Shown here piece after piece: positions 1 through 7,735 of a stretch of DNA of 64,000 bases. Both the position numbers and the translations under genes were made by a program. The first letter of the stretch is position 1; every line of letters begins with the position of its first letter. Origin of the DNA: JALHNI01 sp965229305 (lineage in GTDB: Bacteria; Acidobacteriota; Terriglobia; Bryobacterales; Bryobacteraceae). Location: contig CBDDIZ010000037.1 of the NCBI GenBank assembly GCA_965229305.1, positions 248,001 through 312,000 on the forward strand, given 5' to 3'. The notes beneath the pieces were generated by a model. It saw only the letters and a program-made list of their open reading frames with translations, was not told the origin of the DNA and did not search any database.

Positions 1-191
1 AACAGGTCATAATCGAGCCGGCCTCGTTCTAACAGAATGTTTTGTGCTCTTAAGCCTTGGCGCAAACGCTCGAGCGCGGCTTCGCGTGCCCAGTCCGTTT
101 GCAACCACCACATTGCGAAGGCCAGCAGCAGAAACAGCCCGCCGGCGGCGATCGCGGTATTCCGCGCAGCTCGACTACGAATGATCGCCAT
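1..191 (-). CDS. AsmA/TamB-like inner-membrane protein, N-terminal fragment (runs off the window)
   Basis: The frame is open from an ATG at 189-191 down to base 1, giving the first 63 residues of a longer protein. It starts with a short basic stretch, then one hydrophobic segment (about residues 13-30), then an amphipathic region reading LRQGLRAQNILLERG. A single N-terminal anchor followed by the start of a repetitive beta-rich periplasmic domain is the layout of AsmA/TamB-type lipid-transfer and envelope-assembly proteins. It lies 11 bp after the stop of the TPR gene on the same strand, so the two probably share a transcript. The family call is an inference from a short fragment; any single-pass envelope protein could begin this way. 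Confidence 0.45.
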   Translation of the reverse strand, partial: MAIIRSRAARNTAIAAGGLFLLLAFAMWWLQTDWAREAALERLRQGLRAQNILLERGRLDYDL

Positions 192-202
192 CTACCGGCA
201 GT

Positions 203-796
203 TTACCTTGCCGTCCGTAAAATCGATTGCACGCGGTCCGCTTCCGGCGCTTTGTTCGCCAGCTTCATGAATTTCTGAAAGTGCTCGATCATCTTGTCCG
301 GGCGCTTCAGCGAGTTATAGGACAAACCCGCGTAGTAATGCGCATACGCATTGCGGTCGTCCTTCGACGTCGCCTGCTCCAGATCCTGCACCGCGCCCTT
401 GAAGTCGCGCTGCCCAGCCTTGATCACGCCGCGCACGTAGGCAAGATTTGCACTATCCTTGTCGATCTTTGCCGCCTCTTCCACTAACTGGCGAGCTTCG
501 TCGAAATTCTTCTCGTGCGCCGCCGCTTCCGCCAGGCCCAACGGCGGATCGGCGCTATCCGGATTCAGCGTCGCCGCTTTCCGCAGCACGTCCTGCGCTT
601 CGTTCACCTTGTTCAGACGCAACAGCGTCATGCCTAAGGCGTATTGCGTCTGCCAGTTATCGCCTTGCGCGCTAACTTCTTCCCGCAGAGCATTTTCCGC
701 CTCCGCAAATTGGTTGGCCTGATACAGGTCCGTCCCGCGCGATGCCCACATCGTCACCGCACTCGCCATCGTCAGCAGCAAGGTTCGCATTCTCAT
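203..796 (-). CDS. Exported tetratricopeptide-repeat protein
   Basis: About 197 residues. The start is placed at the internal ATG near 796 because it gives a normal signal peptide (MRMRTLLLTMASAVTMWA); the longer form from 859 would bury this behind a basic, non-coding-looking extension. Three to four TPR units follow, with the usual A/G/Y/P spacing (for example YALGMTLLRLNKVNEA, and later YAHYYAGLSYNSLKRPD). TPR proteins of this size are protein-protein adaptors in the periplasm or outer membrane; no catalytic motif is present. It precedes the AsmA/TamB-like gene by 11 bp, suggesting a joint envelope role. The specific partner cannot be read from the sequence. Confidence 0.75.
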   Translation of the reverse strand: MRMRTLLLTMASAVTMWASRGTDLYQANQFAEAENALREEVSAQGDNWQTQYALGMTLLRLNKVNEAQDVLRKAATLNPDSADPPLGLAEAAAHEKNFDEARQLVEEAAKIDKDSANLAYVRGVIKAGQRDFKGAVQDLEQATSKDDRNAYAHYYAGLSYNSLKRPDKMIEHFQKFMKLANKAPEADRVQSILRTAR

Positions 797-888
797 AACG
801 TTTCTTGTGACGCTGCCGCTTGCCCGGACGTTTCGGAAACCGCAGCGCCGTTTCACCATTGCACGCCACGGGCCGTTTGCTCAACCTC

Positions 889-916
889 TTGCCCTCCGAA
901 GCACCATTGCTATACT
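889..916 (+). promoter_or_regulatory. Candidate sigma70-type promoter for the ATP-grasp operon
   Basis: TTGCCC (889-894) is separated by 16 bp from TATACT (911-916), about 30 bp before the ATG at 946. This lies in the divergent gap between the TPR gene and the ATP-grasp operon. The -10 is close to consensus and the -35 is weaker. Prediction by eye only. Confidence 0.35.
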
Positions 917-945
917 GAAACATCTTGATTCCGAAACTCTAAACG

Positions 946-2409
946 ATGTCTGCTAATCCGCTGCCGCCGCCGTTCCGCCATTACGACTTGGATGAGGCTT
1001 ACGACGAGATGTTTGCGCCGGATCAAACCGTGCGCTCGCACTACGACACGCTTCATTCGCGCTTGCTCGAGACGCCCGTCGATGAGATGCGCCGCCGCAA
1101 ACAAGCCGCCGACCTCGCCTTCCTCCACCAGGGCATCACCTTCACCGTCTACGGCCGCGACGAAGGCATCGAAAAGATCTTTCCCAACGACCTGCTGCCC
1201 CGCATCATCACCCAAACCGAATGGGGCCGCATCGAACGAGGGCTCGCCCAGCGCATCGTCGCCCTCAACCTCTTTCTCAAAGACCTCTACCACGAAGGCA
1301 AAATTCTGAACGACGGCGTCGTGCCGCGGGACATGATCTACTCCTGCAAGCACTACCGCCGCCAGATGAAAGGCCTCGACATCCCCCGCGATGTCTACAT
1401 CACCGTCGTCGGCACGGACCTCATCCGCCACCCCGACGGCCGTTATCTCGTCCTCGAAGACAACCTCCGCGTCCCCTCCGGCGTCAGCTACATGCTCACC
1501 GGCCGCCAGGTGATGAAGCGCGTCTTCCCCGAACTCTTCCAGGCCTGCAGCGTCAAATCCATCGACGAATATCCGCAGGTCCTCCTCCAGACCCTCCGCA
1601 CGCTCGCCCCCCACGGCCGTCACGACCCCACCATCGTCCTGCTCACCCCCGGCGTCTTTAACTCCGCCTACTTCGAGCACACCTACCTCGCCCGTCAAAT
1701 GGGCATCGAACTCGTCGAAGGCCGCGACCTCGTCGTCAACGACAATGTCCTCTACATGCGCACCACCGCCGGCCTCCGCCGCGTGGACGTCATCTACCGC
1801 CGCATCGACGACGACTTCATCGATCCCCTCGCCTTCCGTCCGGACTCCATCCTCGGCGTCCCCGGCCTCTTCAACGTCTACCGCGAAGGCAACGTCACCC
1901 TCTGCAACGCCTTGGGCAACGGCATTGCCGACGACAAGGCCGTCTACGCTTACGTGCCCGCCATCATCAAGTACTACCTCGGCGAAGACCCCATCCTCGA
2001 CAACGTCGAAACCTACCTCTGCTCGAACCCCACTCACCTCGATCACGTTCTGCAGAACCTCGACAAGCTCGTCGTCAAAGCTGTCGGCGAAAGCGGCGGC
2101 TACGGCATGTTGATCGGTCCGCACTCCACCCAGGAGCAGCGCGACGACTTCCGCCGCAAGATCATCGAAGATCCCCGCAACTACATCGCTCAGCCCACGC
2201 TGATGCTCTCCCGCGCTCCCTGCTACATCGATGGCCAGGTCGAAGCGCGGCACATCGATCTGCGGCCCTACATTCTCTATGACGGGAAGAAGGTCACCAC
2301 TGTCCCCGGTGGCCTCACCCGTGTTGCTCTGCGCAAAGGTTCCCTCGTCGTCAACTCTTCGCAGGGTGGGGGTAGTAAAGATACCTGGGTGTTACACGAC
2401 AAGGAATAA
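946..2409 (+). CDS. Circularly permuted type 2 ATP-grasp protein (COG2308, DUF404/DUF407)
   Basis: A 487-residue protein, full length for the family. The permuted ATP-grasp fold is recognised by VLEDNLRVPSGVSYML (about residues 170-185), the glycine loop GESGGYGMLIGP (about 381-392) and the C-terminal GGLTRVALRKGS and SQGGGSKDTW segments that characterise COG2308. ATP-grasp enzymes form amide or peptide-type bonds from a carboxylate and a nucleophile with ATP; the substrate of this family is not established. The next gene (alpha-E) starts 3 bp after its stop and the transglutaminase follows, the well-known COG2308-COG2307-COG1305 arrangement proposed to make or process a small peptide tag. 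No signal peptide, so cytoplasmic. Confidence 0.9.
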   Translation: MSANPLPPPFRHYDLDEAYDEMFAPDQTVRSHYDTLHSRLLETPVDEMRRRKQAADLAFLHQGITFTVYGRDEGIEKIFPNDLLPRIITQTEWGRIERGLAQRIVALNLFLKDLYHEGKILNDGVVPRDMIYSCKHYRRQMKGLDIPRDVYITVVGTDLIRHPDGRYLVLEDNLRVPSGVSYMLTGRQVMKRVFPELFQACSVKSIDEYPQVLLQTLRTLAPHGRHDPTIVLLTPGVFNSAYFEHTYLARQMGIELVEGRDLVVNDNVLYMRTTAGLRRVDVIYRRIDDDFIDPLAFRPDSILGVPGLFNVYREGNVTLCNALGNGIADDKAVYAYVPAIIKYYLGEDPILDNVETYLCSNPTHLDHVLQNLDKLVVKAVGESGGYGMLIGPHSTQEQRDDFRRKIIEDPRNYIAQPTLMLSRAPCYIDGQVEARHIDLRPYILYDGKKVTTVPGGLTRVALRKGSLVVNSSQGGGSKDTWVLHDKE

Positions 2410-2412
2410 CGC

Positions 2413-3351
2413 ATGCTCTCACGCGTAGCCGACGGCCTGTACTGGATGGCGCGATATCTCGAACGCGCCGAACATACCGCGCGGTTGATCGAAGTCCAAC
2501 TCAACCTGATGCTCGATCAGTCCGCTTACTCGGCCGACGAACGCTGGCGCCGTATCCTCACCTCGCTCGGTGAGCCCAAGCTCCCCACCGACCAGCGCGA
2601 CGCTCAAAGCCTCACCTACGCCCTCATCTTCGATCGCACCTGCCGCTCCTCGATCGTCGCCGCCGTCGTCGCCGCGCGCGAAAACGCCCGGCAGGTCCGC
2701 CAGCAGATCAGTTCCGAAATGTGGGAGCAGTTGAACCGCCTCTTCCATCAGGTCCGCCGCGCCGACCTCGAGGAAGATTGGGATCCCCAACCCCACGACT
2801 TCCTCCTCAACGTCTACGAAGGCTGCCATCTCTTCCAGGGCATCACGGACTCCACCATGAGCCACAACGAAGGCTGGCAGTTCATCCAAATCGGCCGCCA
2901 CATGGAACGCGTCATGTCCACCGCCAAGCTGATCGACACCCACTACCGCGAGTTTGAAAACGACGAACTCGCCCACCTCGAGTGGATCGGCCTCCTTCGC
3001 TGCTGCACCGCCTTTGAAGCCTATTGCAAGTACTACACGGCCGACGTCCGACCCGATCGCGTCGCCGAGTTCCTCCTCCTGAACGAAGAGTTCCCGCACA
3101 CCATCCGCTTCGCCGTCGACCACCTGCAAGCCGCTCTCCTCGCCTTGCCCGAAAGCGACGGCCGCTGCGCCAAAGTCAGCCGTCTCGCCGGCCGCCTCAA
3201 AGCCAACCTCACCTTCGCCCAGACCGACGAAATCATGAGCCAGGGCATCCACAGCTATCTCTACGACATCCAGCAGCAATGCGGCCAGATTGATACCGCC
3301 TTGCGCCAGGCCTACATTGATTACCCTGTGGAGTCCGCCCTGACGGCGTAA
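2413..3351 (+). CDS. Alpha-E domain-containing protein (COG2307, DUF403)
   Basis: A 312-residue all-alpha protein. The N-terminus MLSRVADGLYWMARYLERAEH is the typical opening of DUF403/alpha-E proteins; only the first 20 residues are needed to recognise it. The conserved W-P-H and C-T-A-F-E-A-Y segments are also present. It is almost always found next to, or fused with, the circularly permuted ATP-grasp protein and is presumed to act with it, perhaps as a scaffold or second enzyme. It lies 3 bp after the ATP-grasp stop and 2 bp before the transglutaminase start, so the three genes are translationally coupled. No membrane segment. Biochemical function is unknown for the family. Confidence 0.9.
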   Translation: MLSRVADGLYWMARYLERAEHTARLIEVQLNLMLDQSAYSADERWRRILTSLGEPKLPTDQRDAQSLTYALIFDRTCRSSIVAAVVAARENARQVRQQISSEMWEQLNRLFHQVRRADLEEDWDPQPHDFLLNVYEGCHLFQGITDSTMSHNEGWQFIQIGRHMERVMSTAKLIDTHYREFENDELAHLEWIGLLRCCTAFEAYCKYYTADVRPDRVAEFLLLNEEFPHTIRFAVDHLQAALLALPESDGRCAKVSRLAGRLKANLTFAQTDEIMSQGIHSYLYDIQQQCGQIDTALRQAYIDYPVESALTA

Positions 3352-3353
3352 AC

Positions 3354-4340
3354 ATGTACTACTCCATCCGCCACCAAACCCGCTTCCGTTACAGCTCTCC
3401 GGTCAGCGAGAGCATCATGGAGATGCGCCTTCAGCCGCGCACCGAGTGGACCCAGCATTGCCTCTCCTTCGAGATCGAACTCGAACCCCGCACCCGCGTC
3501 TTCCACTACCGCGACTACCTCGGCAACACCGTCCACCACTTCAACGTCCCCGGCGAACACCAACAGCTCGACATCGTCTCCACCTCGCTCGTCGAAGTCA
3601 CCCCCTTCCGCGATTGGCCCATCAGTCTCGAGGCCGGCGCCTGGGAGGAAATCGACGCCCAGGTCAACAACGGCGACTACTACGAAATGCTCATGCCGAG
3701 CGACTTCGCCCAGCCCACCCCCGCCCTCATGGAACTCGCCGTCGCCCTCCAGATCGCCCGCCGCGACGACCCCATGACCATGGTCCGCGAACTCAACACG
3801 GCCATCTACCGCCACTTCGACTACACCCCCAAATCCACCCGCGTCGACTCCCCCATTGACGACGCCCTCCGTACCCGCAAAGGCGTCTGCCAGGACTTCG
3901 CCCACGTCATGATCGCCCTCGTGCGGCTCCTCAAAATCCCCTGCCGCTACGTCTCCGGCTACGTCGCCCCCGGCGAACTCTCCCGCGAACGTCTCGTCGC
4001 CGGTTCGGCCTCCCATGCCTGGGTAGAGGCCTGGATGCCCGGCTGGGGCTGGGTCGGCTTCGACCCCACCAACAACCGCCTCGTCTCCGAGCGCCACATC
4101 CGCACCGCCGTCGGCCGCGACTATGCCGACGTCCCCCCCACCAAGGGCCTCTATAAGGGTGAAAGCAAAGGAGAACTCGCCGTCCAGGTCATCGTCCTCC
4201 CCACCGACAAACCCGCCAACCCCGAAATCGAACTCGTCCTCCCCTCCCAGGACGACGAATGGACCGAGGCGCCCCACGACGAGCGGAACGCCGCCCGTAT
4301 TCATCACGCTTCCCAGCAGCAACAACAGCAGCAGCAATAG
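3354..4340 (+). CDS. Transglutaminase-like cysteine protease family protein (COG1305)
   Basis: A 328-residue protein with an N-terminal beta domain (Bact_transglu_N, about residues 1-85) and a transglutaminase-like catalytic domain (about 150-265). The catalytic triad is visible as Cys in RKGVCQDFAH, His in GSASHAWVEAW, and Asp in GFDPTNNR. COG1305 enzymes in this operon type are thought to be peptidases or amide-bond-cleaving enzymes acting on the product of the ATP-grasp partner. It starts 2 bp after the alpha-E stop. The C-terminus ends in a run of eight glutamines encoded by mixed CAG/CAA codons, an oddity probably without a catalytic role. The enzyme class is secure; the substrate is not. 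Confidence 0.9.
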   Translation: MYYSIRHQTRFRYSSPVSESIMEMRLQPRTEWTQHCLSFEIELEPRTRVFHYRDYLGNTVHHFNVPGEHQQLDIVSTSLVEVTPFRDWPISLEAGAWEEIDAQVNNGDYYEMLMPSDFAQPTPALMELAVALQIARRDDPMTMVRELNTAIYRHFDYTPKSTRVDSPIDDALRTRKGVCQDFAHVMIALVRLLKIPCRYVSGYVAPGELSRERLVAGSASHAWVEAWMPGWGWVGFDPTNNRLVSERHIRTAVGRDYADVPPTKGLYKGESKGELAVQVIVLPTDKPANPEIELVLPSQDDEWTEAPHDERNAARIHHASQQQQQQQQ

Positions 4341-4379
4341 CCTGCACGCTTCCTCCACACCGCGCGTCATCTCTCAGAG

Positions 4380-5588
4380 ATGGCGCAGTTCGTCCTGAAA
4401 TATGCCGATGCCCGCGGTCAGATCCACCAACAGGTGGAGGACGGCCGGTCCGAGCATGAGGTCCGTGAAAAATACGCCTCTCAGGGCTTCCTGATCTATT
4501 CCATCAAGGCCAAAGGCCTGGCCCAACTCACCGGCAGCGTCGGCGGCAAACGCACCAAGATCGACACTGAAAAGTTCCTGATCTTCAACCAGCAGTTCGT
4601 CACCCTCATCAAAGCCGGCCTGCCCATCCTCAAGTCCCTCGACCTTCTCGCGGACCGTCTCACCGACGCCAAATTCCGCCCCATCGTCGACGCCATCCGC
4701 ATCGAAGTCAAAAACGGCACCCTCCTCTCGGAAGCCTTCCACAAGCAAGGCGTGTTCCCGCCCATGTACGTCACCAGCGTCATGGCCGGTGAAAAGTCCG
4801 GCTCGCTCACCGAAGTGCTCGAGCGCTACGTCACCTACCAGCGCCTCGCCCTCGCCGTCCGCAAAAAGCTCCTCGTCTCGCTGATTTACCCGGCCCTGCT
4901 TCTCTCACTCGTCCTGCTGCTGATCGTCTTCCTCGTCACCTACGTCGTGCCGAACTTCGCCGTGCTCTATTCCGGCATGGGCACCGAACTCCCCTGGGCC
5001 ACCCGCATCCTGGTCGCGGTCGGCACCACCGCCCGCAACTACATCCTGCTCGGCGTCGCCGGGCTCGTCATGGCCTACTTCGCCTTCAAAGTCTGGGCCC
5101 GCGGAGTCAAGGCGCAGGAACTCATCGACCGCACCAAGCTCCGCACCCCCGTCTTCGGCGAAATCTGGATCAAGTTCCAGGTCGCCCAATTCTCCCGCGT
5201 CCTCGGCACCCTGCTCATCGGCGGCATCCCGCTCATCCAGGCTCTCGAAACCGCGGCCGACTCCGTCGGCTCCCGCCTCCTCAAGAAGACCCTCGAAGGC
5301 GTCCGCCAGATGGTCCGCGAAGGTCAGCCCCTCTCGAGCTCCCTCCAGCGCACCGGCGTCTTTCCGCCGCTCTCCATCGACATGATCGAAGTCGGCGAAT
5401 CCACCGGCGCCCTCCCCACCATGCTTCAAAGCGTCGCCGAGTTCTACGAAGACGACGTCACCACGCGCCTCACCGCCGCCCTCAGCCTCATCGAGCCCTT
5501 CATCATGATCTTCATGGGCGGCTTCGTGGCCTTCGTCTTGATCGCCCTCTATCTCCCGATCTTCTCGCTCGCCGACACCCTGCGCTAG
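4380..5588 (+). CDS. Type II secretion system F / type IV pilus inner-membrane protein PilC family
   Basis: A 402-residue protein, the normal GspF/PilC length. Two T2SSF domains are present, each with the conserved F-x-x-x-L-x-x-L-x-x-G-x-P-L signature (FVTLIKAGLPILKSLDLL at about residue 75, and LGTLLIGGIPLIQAL at about 278). Three hydrophobic segments lie at about residues 165-190, 215-235 and 375-400. The product is the inner-membrane platform of a type IV pilus or type II secretion machine. It lies 39 bp after the transglutaminase gene and may be cotranscribed, but no other pilus gene is in the window, so it looks like a scattered or orphan PilC. Confidence 0.88.
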   Translation: MAQFVLKYADARGQIHQQVEDGRSEHEVREKYASQGFLIYSIKAKGLAQLTGSVGGKRTKIDTEKFLIFNQQFVTLIKAGLPILKSLDLLADRLTDAKFRPIVDAIRIEVKNGTLLSEAFHKQGVFPPMYVTSVMAGEKSGSLTEVLERYVTYQRLALAVRKKLLVSLIYPALLLSLVLLLIVFLVTYVVPNFAVLYSGMGTELPWATRILVAVGTTARNYILLGVAGLVMAYFAFKVWARGVKAQELIDRTKLRTPVFGEIWIKFQVAQFSRVLGTLLIGGIPLIQALETAADSVGSRLLKKTLEGVRQMVREGQPLSSSLQRTGVFPPLSIDMIEVGESTGALPTMLQSVAEFYEDDVTTRLTAALSLIEPFIMIFMGGFVAFVLIALYLPIFSLADTLR

Positions 5589-5642
5589 CTACAATTAGAC
5601 TGAACTTCATTTTCGATGCAAAGCACGCATCGCTAATCATAC

Positions 5643-5647
5643 GGAGG
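5643..5647 (+). promoter_or_regulatory. Shine-Dalgarno GGAGG supporting a TTG start at 5661
   Basis: GGAGG lies 13 bases before TTG at 5661. The ATPase frame has no upstream ATG, and the residues from this TTG (LTRLKVEGFKNL) are the expected first beta strand of an SMC/RecF-like ATPase, so the SD and the family alignment agree on the TTG start. The spacing is slightly long. Confidence 0.5.
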
Positions 5648-5660
5648 CAGCAGGCACAGT

Positions 5661-7112
5661 TTGCTCACTCGGCTTAAAGTTGAGGGATTTAAGAATCTCG
5701 TTGACGTTGATCTCCGCTTCGGTTCCTTCACTTGCATTGCCGGTGCAAATGGGGTCGGCAAGTCAAATCTGCTGGATGCGATCTCTTTCCTCAGTTCGTT
5801 GGCTGATCAGTCCCTCATCGAAGCGGCTATGTCAGTACGTTCAGACTCCACATGGGCGGGTGATATTGCCGTACTTTTCACCCATTATGGCGAACAGCAG
5901 CGTAAGACTATGCGGTTCGAGGCAGAAATGATCGTTCCTCGTACCGGTTTGGACGAGCTCGGACAGGCAGCAAAGGCCACGACCACCTTTCTGCGCTACA
6001 CACTTGAACTCCGCTTGCGCGATACCTCTCGACTTTCTGCTGCCGGTCCTTTGGAGATTGTCCGCGAAGAGCTAGTGCACATTAAATACTCGGACGCGAA
6101 ACGCAATTTGCCCTTTCCTCATGACTCGACTTGGCGAGAATCCGTTATTCCGTCAACCCGTCGGGCAGCGCCCTATATTTCAACCGAGGCTGATGGCGTT
6201 ACGGGGCGACGCGTTTTGATCCATCTCGACGGTGGTGGAAGTGGCAAGCCAAGGCCATTTGTCGCGGAAAACTTGCCACGGACCGTACTTTCAACCACTA
6301 CCGCTTCAGAGAGCCCAACGGCGGCGCTTGCTCGAATGGAAATGAGATCGTGGCGTCTTCTTCAACTTGAGCCATCAGCACTGAGAAAGGCTGACTCCTT
6401 CAACTCGCCGGTTCATCTCAGTTCCGACGGGGCACACCTAGCCTCGGCGCTCTACTATCTGGCAAATCGCTCAGGCGGCGATCCGGAATCAATTTACGGT
6501 GGCTTGGCGAGTCGCGCATCTCAATTAGTCGAAGATATTCGTGACGTGTATGTCGAAAGAGATCCCAAGCGTGAATCGCTTGCTTTGCGAGTGAGATTGC
6601 GCGACGGAACTGATTTGCCGGCTCAGGCTCTCTCCGATGGCACGCTCCGTTTTCTCGCCCTTGCTTTCATTGACCTCGATCCTGAAACTACAGGTGTCCT
6701 CTGTTTAGAGGAGCCTGAGAACGGGATCCATCCAGCGCGCCTACCCGAGATGCTCGCATTACTGAGAGGTATCGCCTGCAATGTACGCTTGCCTGTGGAT
6801 ATAGACAATCCACTTAGGCAGGTGATCATAAATACTCACTCGCCCGCTCTAACTATGGAGGTGGCACCAGCCGACCTTGTGCTGGCGAAAAGCAGGATGG
6901 TCAGAATTTCTCCGGACAGATATTCTCGGGGCCTGACTTTTTATTCGATGCCGAAGCGGTGGCGCGCGGTAGAGGCGCCGGACTCTACTGCGGCGATCGG
7001 TGATATCCTTCCATACGTTAATTCCGTGGCGCCTCGTCAGCTACCTTTGTTTGGCGATGAAAACTTCGATCGAGTTGCAGACCTTCCCGAGATCGCATCG
7101 GCTCTTCGTTAG
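5661..7112 (+). CDS. SMC/OLD-like AAA ATPase (AAA_21 type), probable defence ATPase
   Basis: A 483-residue ABC-type ATPase without a long coiled coil. Walker A is GANGVGKSN (about residues 29-37), a signature-like LSDGTLRFLALAF lies near 323, Walker B is CLEEPENGIHP (about 347-357), and the switch-His segment is INTHSPAL (about 390). These are the hallmarks of the OLD/RecF/AAA_21 group. There is no fused TOPRIM domain; instead the next gene, starting at the base after this stop, is a small TOPRIM-like protein. Two-gene ATPase plus TOPRIM modules are known in phage defence (PARIS is one; Gabija GajA is a fused relative), so a defence role is inferred. Codon use is visibly less GC-biased than in the flanking genes, suggesting transfer. 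Start is TTG. Confidence 0.8.
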   Translation: MLTRLKVEGFKNLVDVDLRFGSFTCIAGANGVGKSNLLDAISFLSSLADQSLIEAAMSVRSDSTWAGDIAVLFTHYGEQQRKTMRFEAEMIVPRTGLDELGQAAKATTTFLRYTLELRLRDTSRLSAAGPLEIVREELVHIKYSDAKRNLPFPHDSTWRESVIPSTRRAAPYISTEADGVTGRRVLIHLDGGGSGKPRPFVAENLPRTVLSTTTASESPTAALARMEMRSWRLLQLEPSALRKADSFNSPVHLSSDGAHLASALYYLANRSGGDPESIYGGLASRASQLVEDIRDVYVERDPKRESLALRVRLRDGTDLPAQALSDGTLRFLALAFIDLDPETTGVLCLEEPENGIHPARLPEMLALLRGIACNVRLPVDIDNPLRQVIINTHSPALTMEVAPADLVLAKSRMVRISPDRYSRGLTFYSMPKRWRAVEAPDSTAAIGDILPYVNSVAPRQLPLFGDENFDRVADLPEIASALR

Positions 7113-7735
7113 ATGACTTCGCTCCGCATCACTTTGGTCTCGGACGGGAGTTCTGATCGCCTCTGTTGAGGCCAATTTGTTGGCTGATTCGACGCGCGGG
7201 ATATCGGGAGCGAATCGAAGATAACTGGGCCGATCTTTCACGCTTACGTACAACCCCACGGTCATTATCCGATAGGATTGCGCGCGCGAGTGAGCTTTAT
7301 CCATGTGATCTCCTCTTTGTCCATCGCGATACTGAAGGCGAATCAGTCGAGGCGCGCGAGTCCGAGATTAGAACGGCCGTCGATAGCCGCGTCAATTTCG
7401 TGCCTGTAGTGCCTGTACGAATGTCCGAAGCATGGCTGCTTTTTGACCAGGCGCTGCTCTGGCGCGCCGCTGGAAATCCGTCTGGCAGAAGCCAGTTGAT
7501 CCTTCCTGAACTGCGTCGACTCGAGTCCGTTCCTGACCCCAAGACTCAACTGTTTGACCTTTTGAGGTCTGCTAGCGGTCTCAACGGCCGACGGCTCAGT
7601 CGATTCAACGTAAACGCTGCGCGTCTAAGGATTGCTGACTTGGCGGAGGACTACTCTCCTCTGCTCGTATTAGAGGCTTTTCGCACTTTAGCCAGCAATA
7701 TAGAGCAGGCTCTCTCAGACCTGGGAGGACGCTAG
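7113..7735 (+). CDS. TOPRIM-like (DUF4276-like) partner protein, apparently frameshifted near its start
   Basis: An ATG at 7113 directly follows the ATPase stop (TAG at 7110-7112). It opens MTSLRITLVSDGSSDR and then stops at 7167-7169. The rest of the protein is open in another frame from a TTG at 7166 to 7735 (189 residues: LRPICWLIRR onward). Joining the two gives a roughly 205-residue protein with an N-terminal SDGSSDR strand-loop, a second acidic motif LLFVHRDTEGES, and a conserved E-A-W-L-L. That is the layout of small TOPRIM-fold proteins such as DUF4276. Such proteins are likely nucleases working with the neighbouring ATPase. The break equals a one-base deletion (or two-base insertion) near 7158-7165. 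It may be an assembly error, a dead gene, or recoding. Homology is judged by pattern only. Confidence 0.55.

Noticed and set aside
910..2253. 447-residue minus-strand ORF opposite the ATP-grasp gene
   Set aside because: Valine/aspartate/glycine-rich composition is the reverse shadow of GC3-rich coding; the plus strand has clear family motifs.
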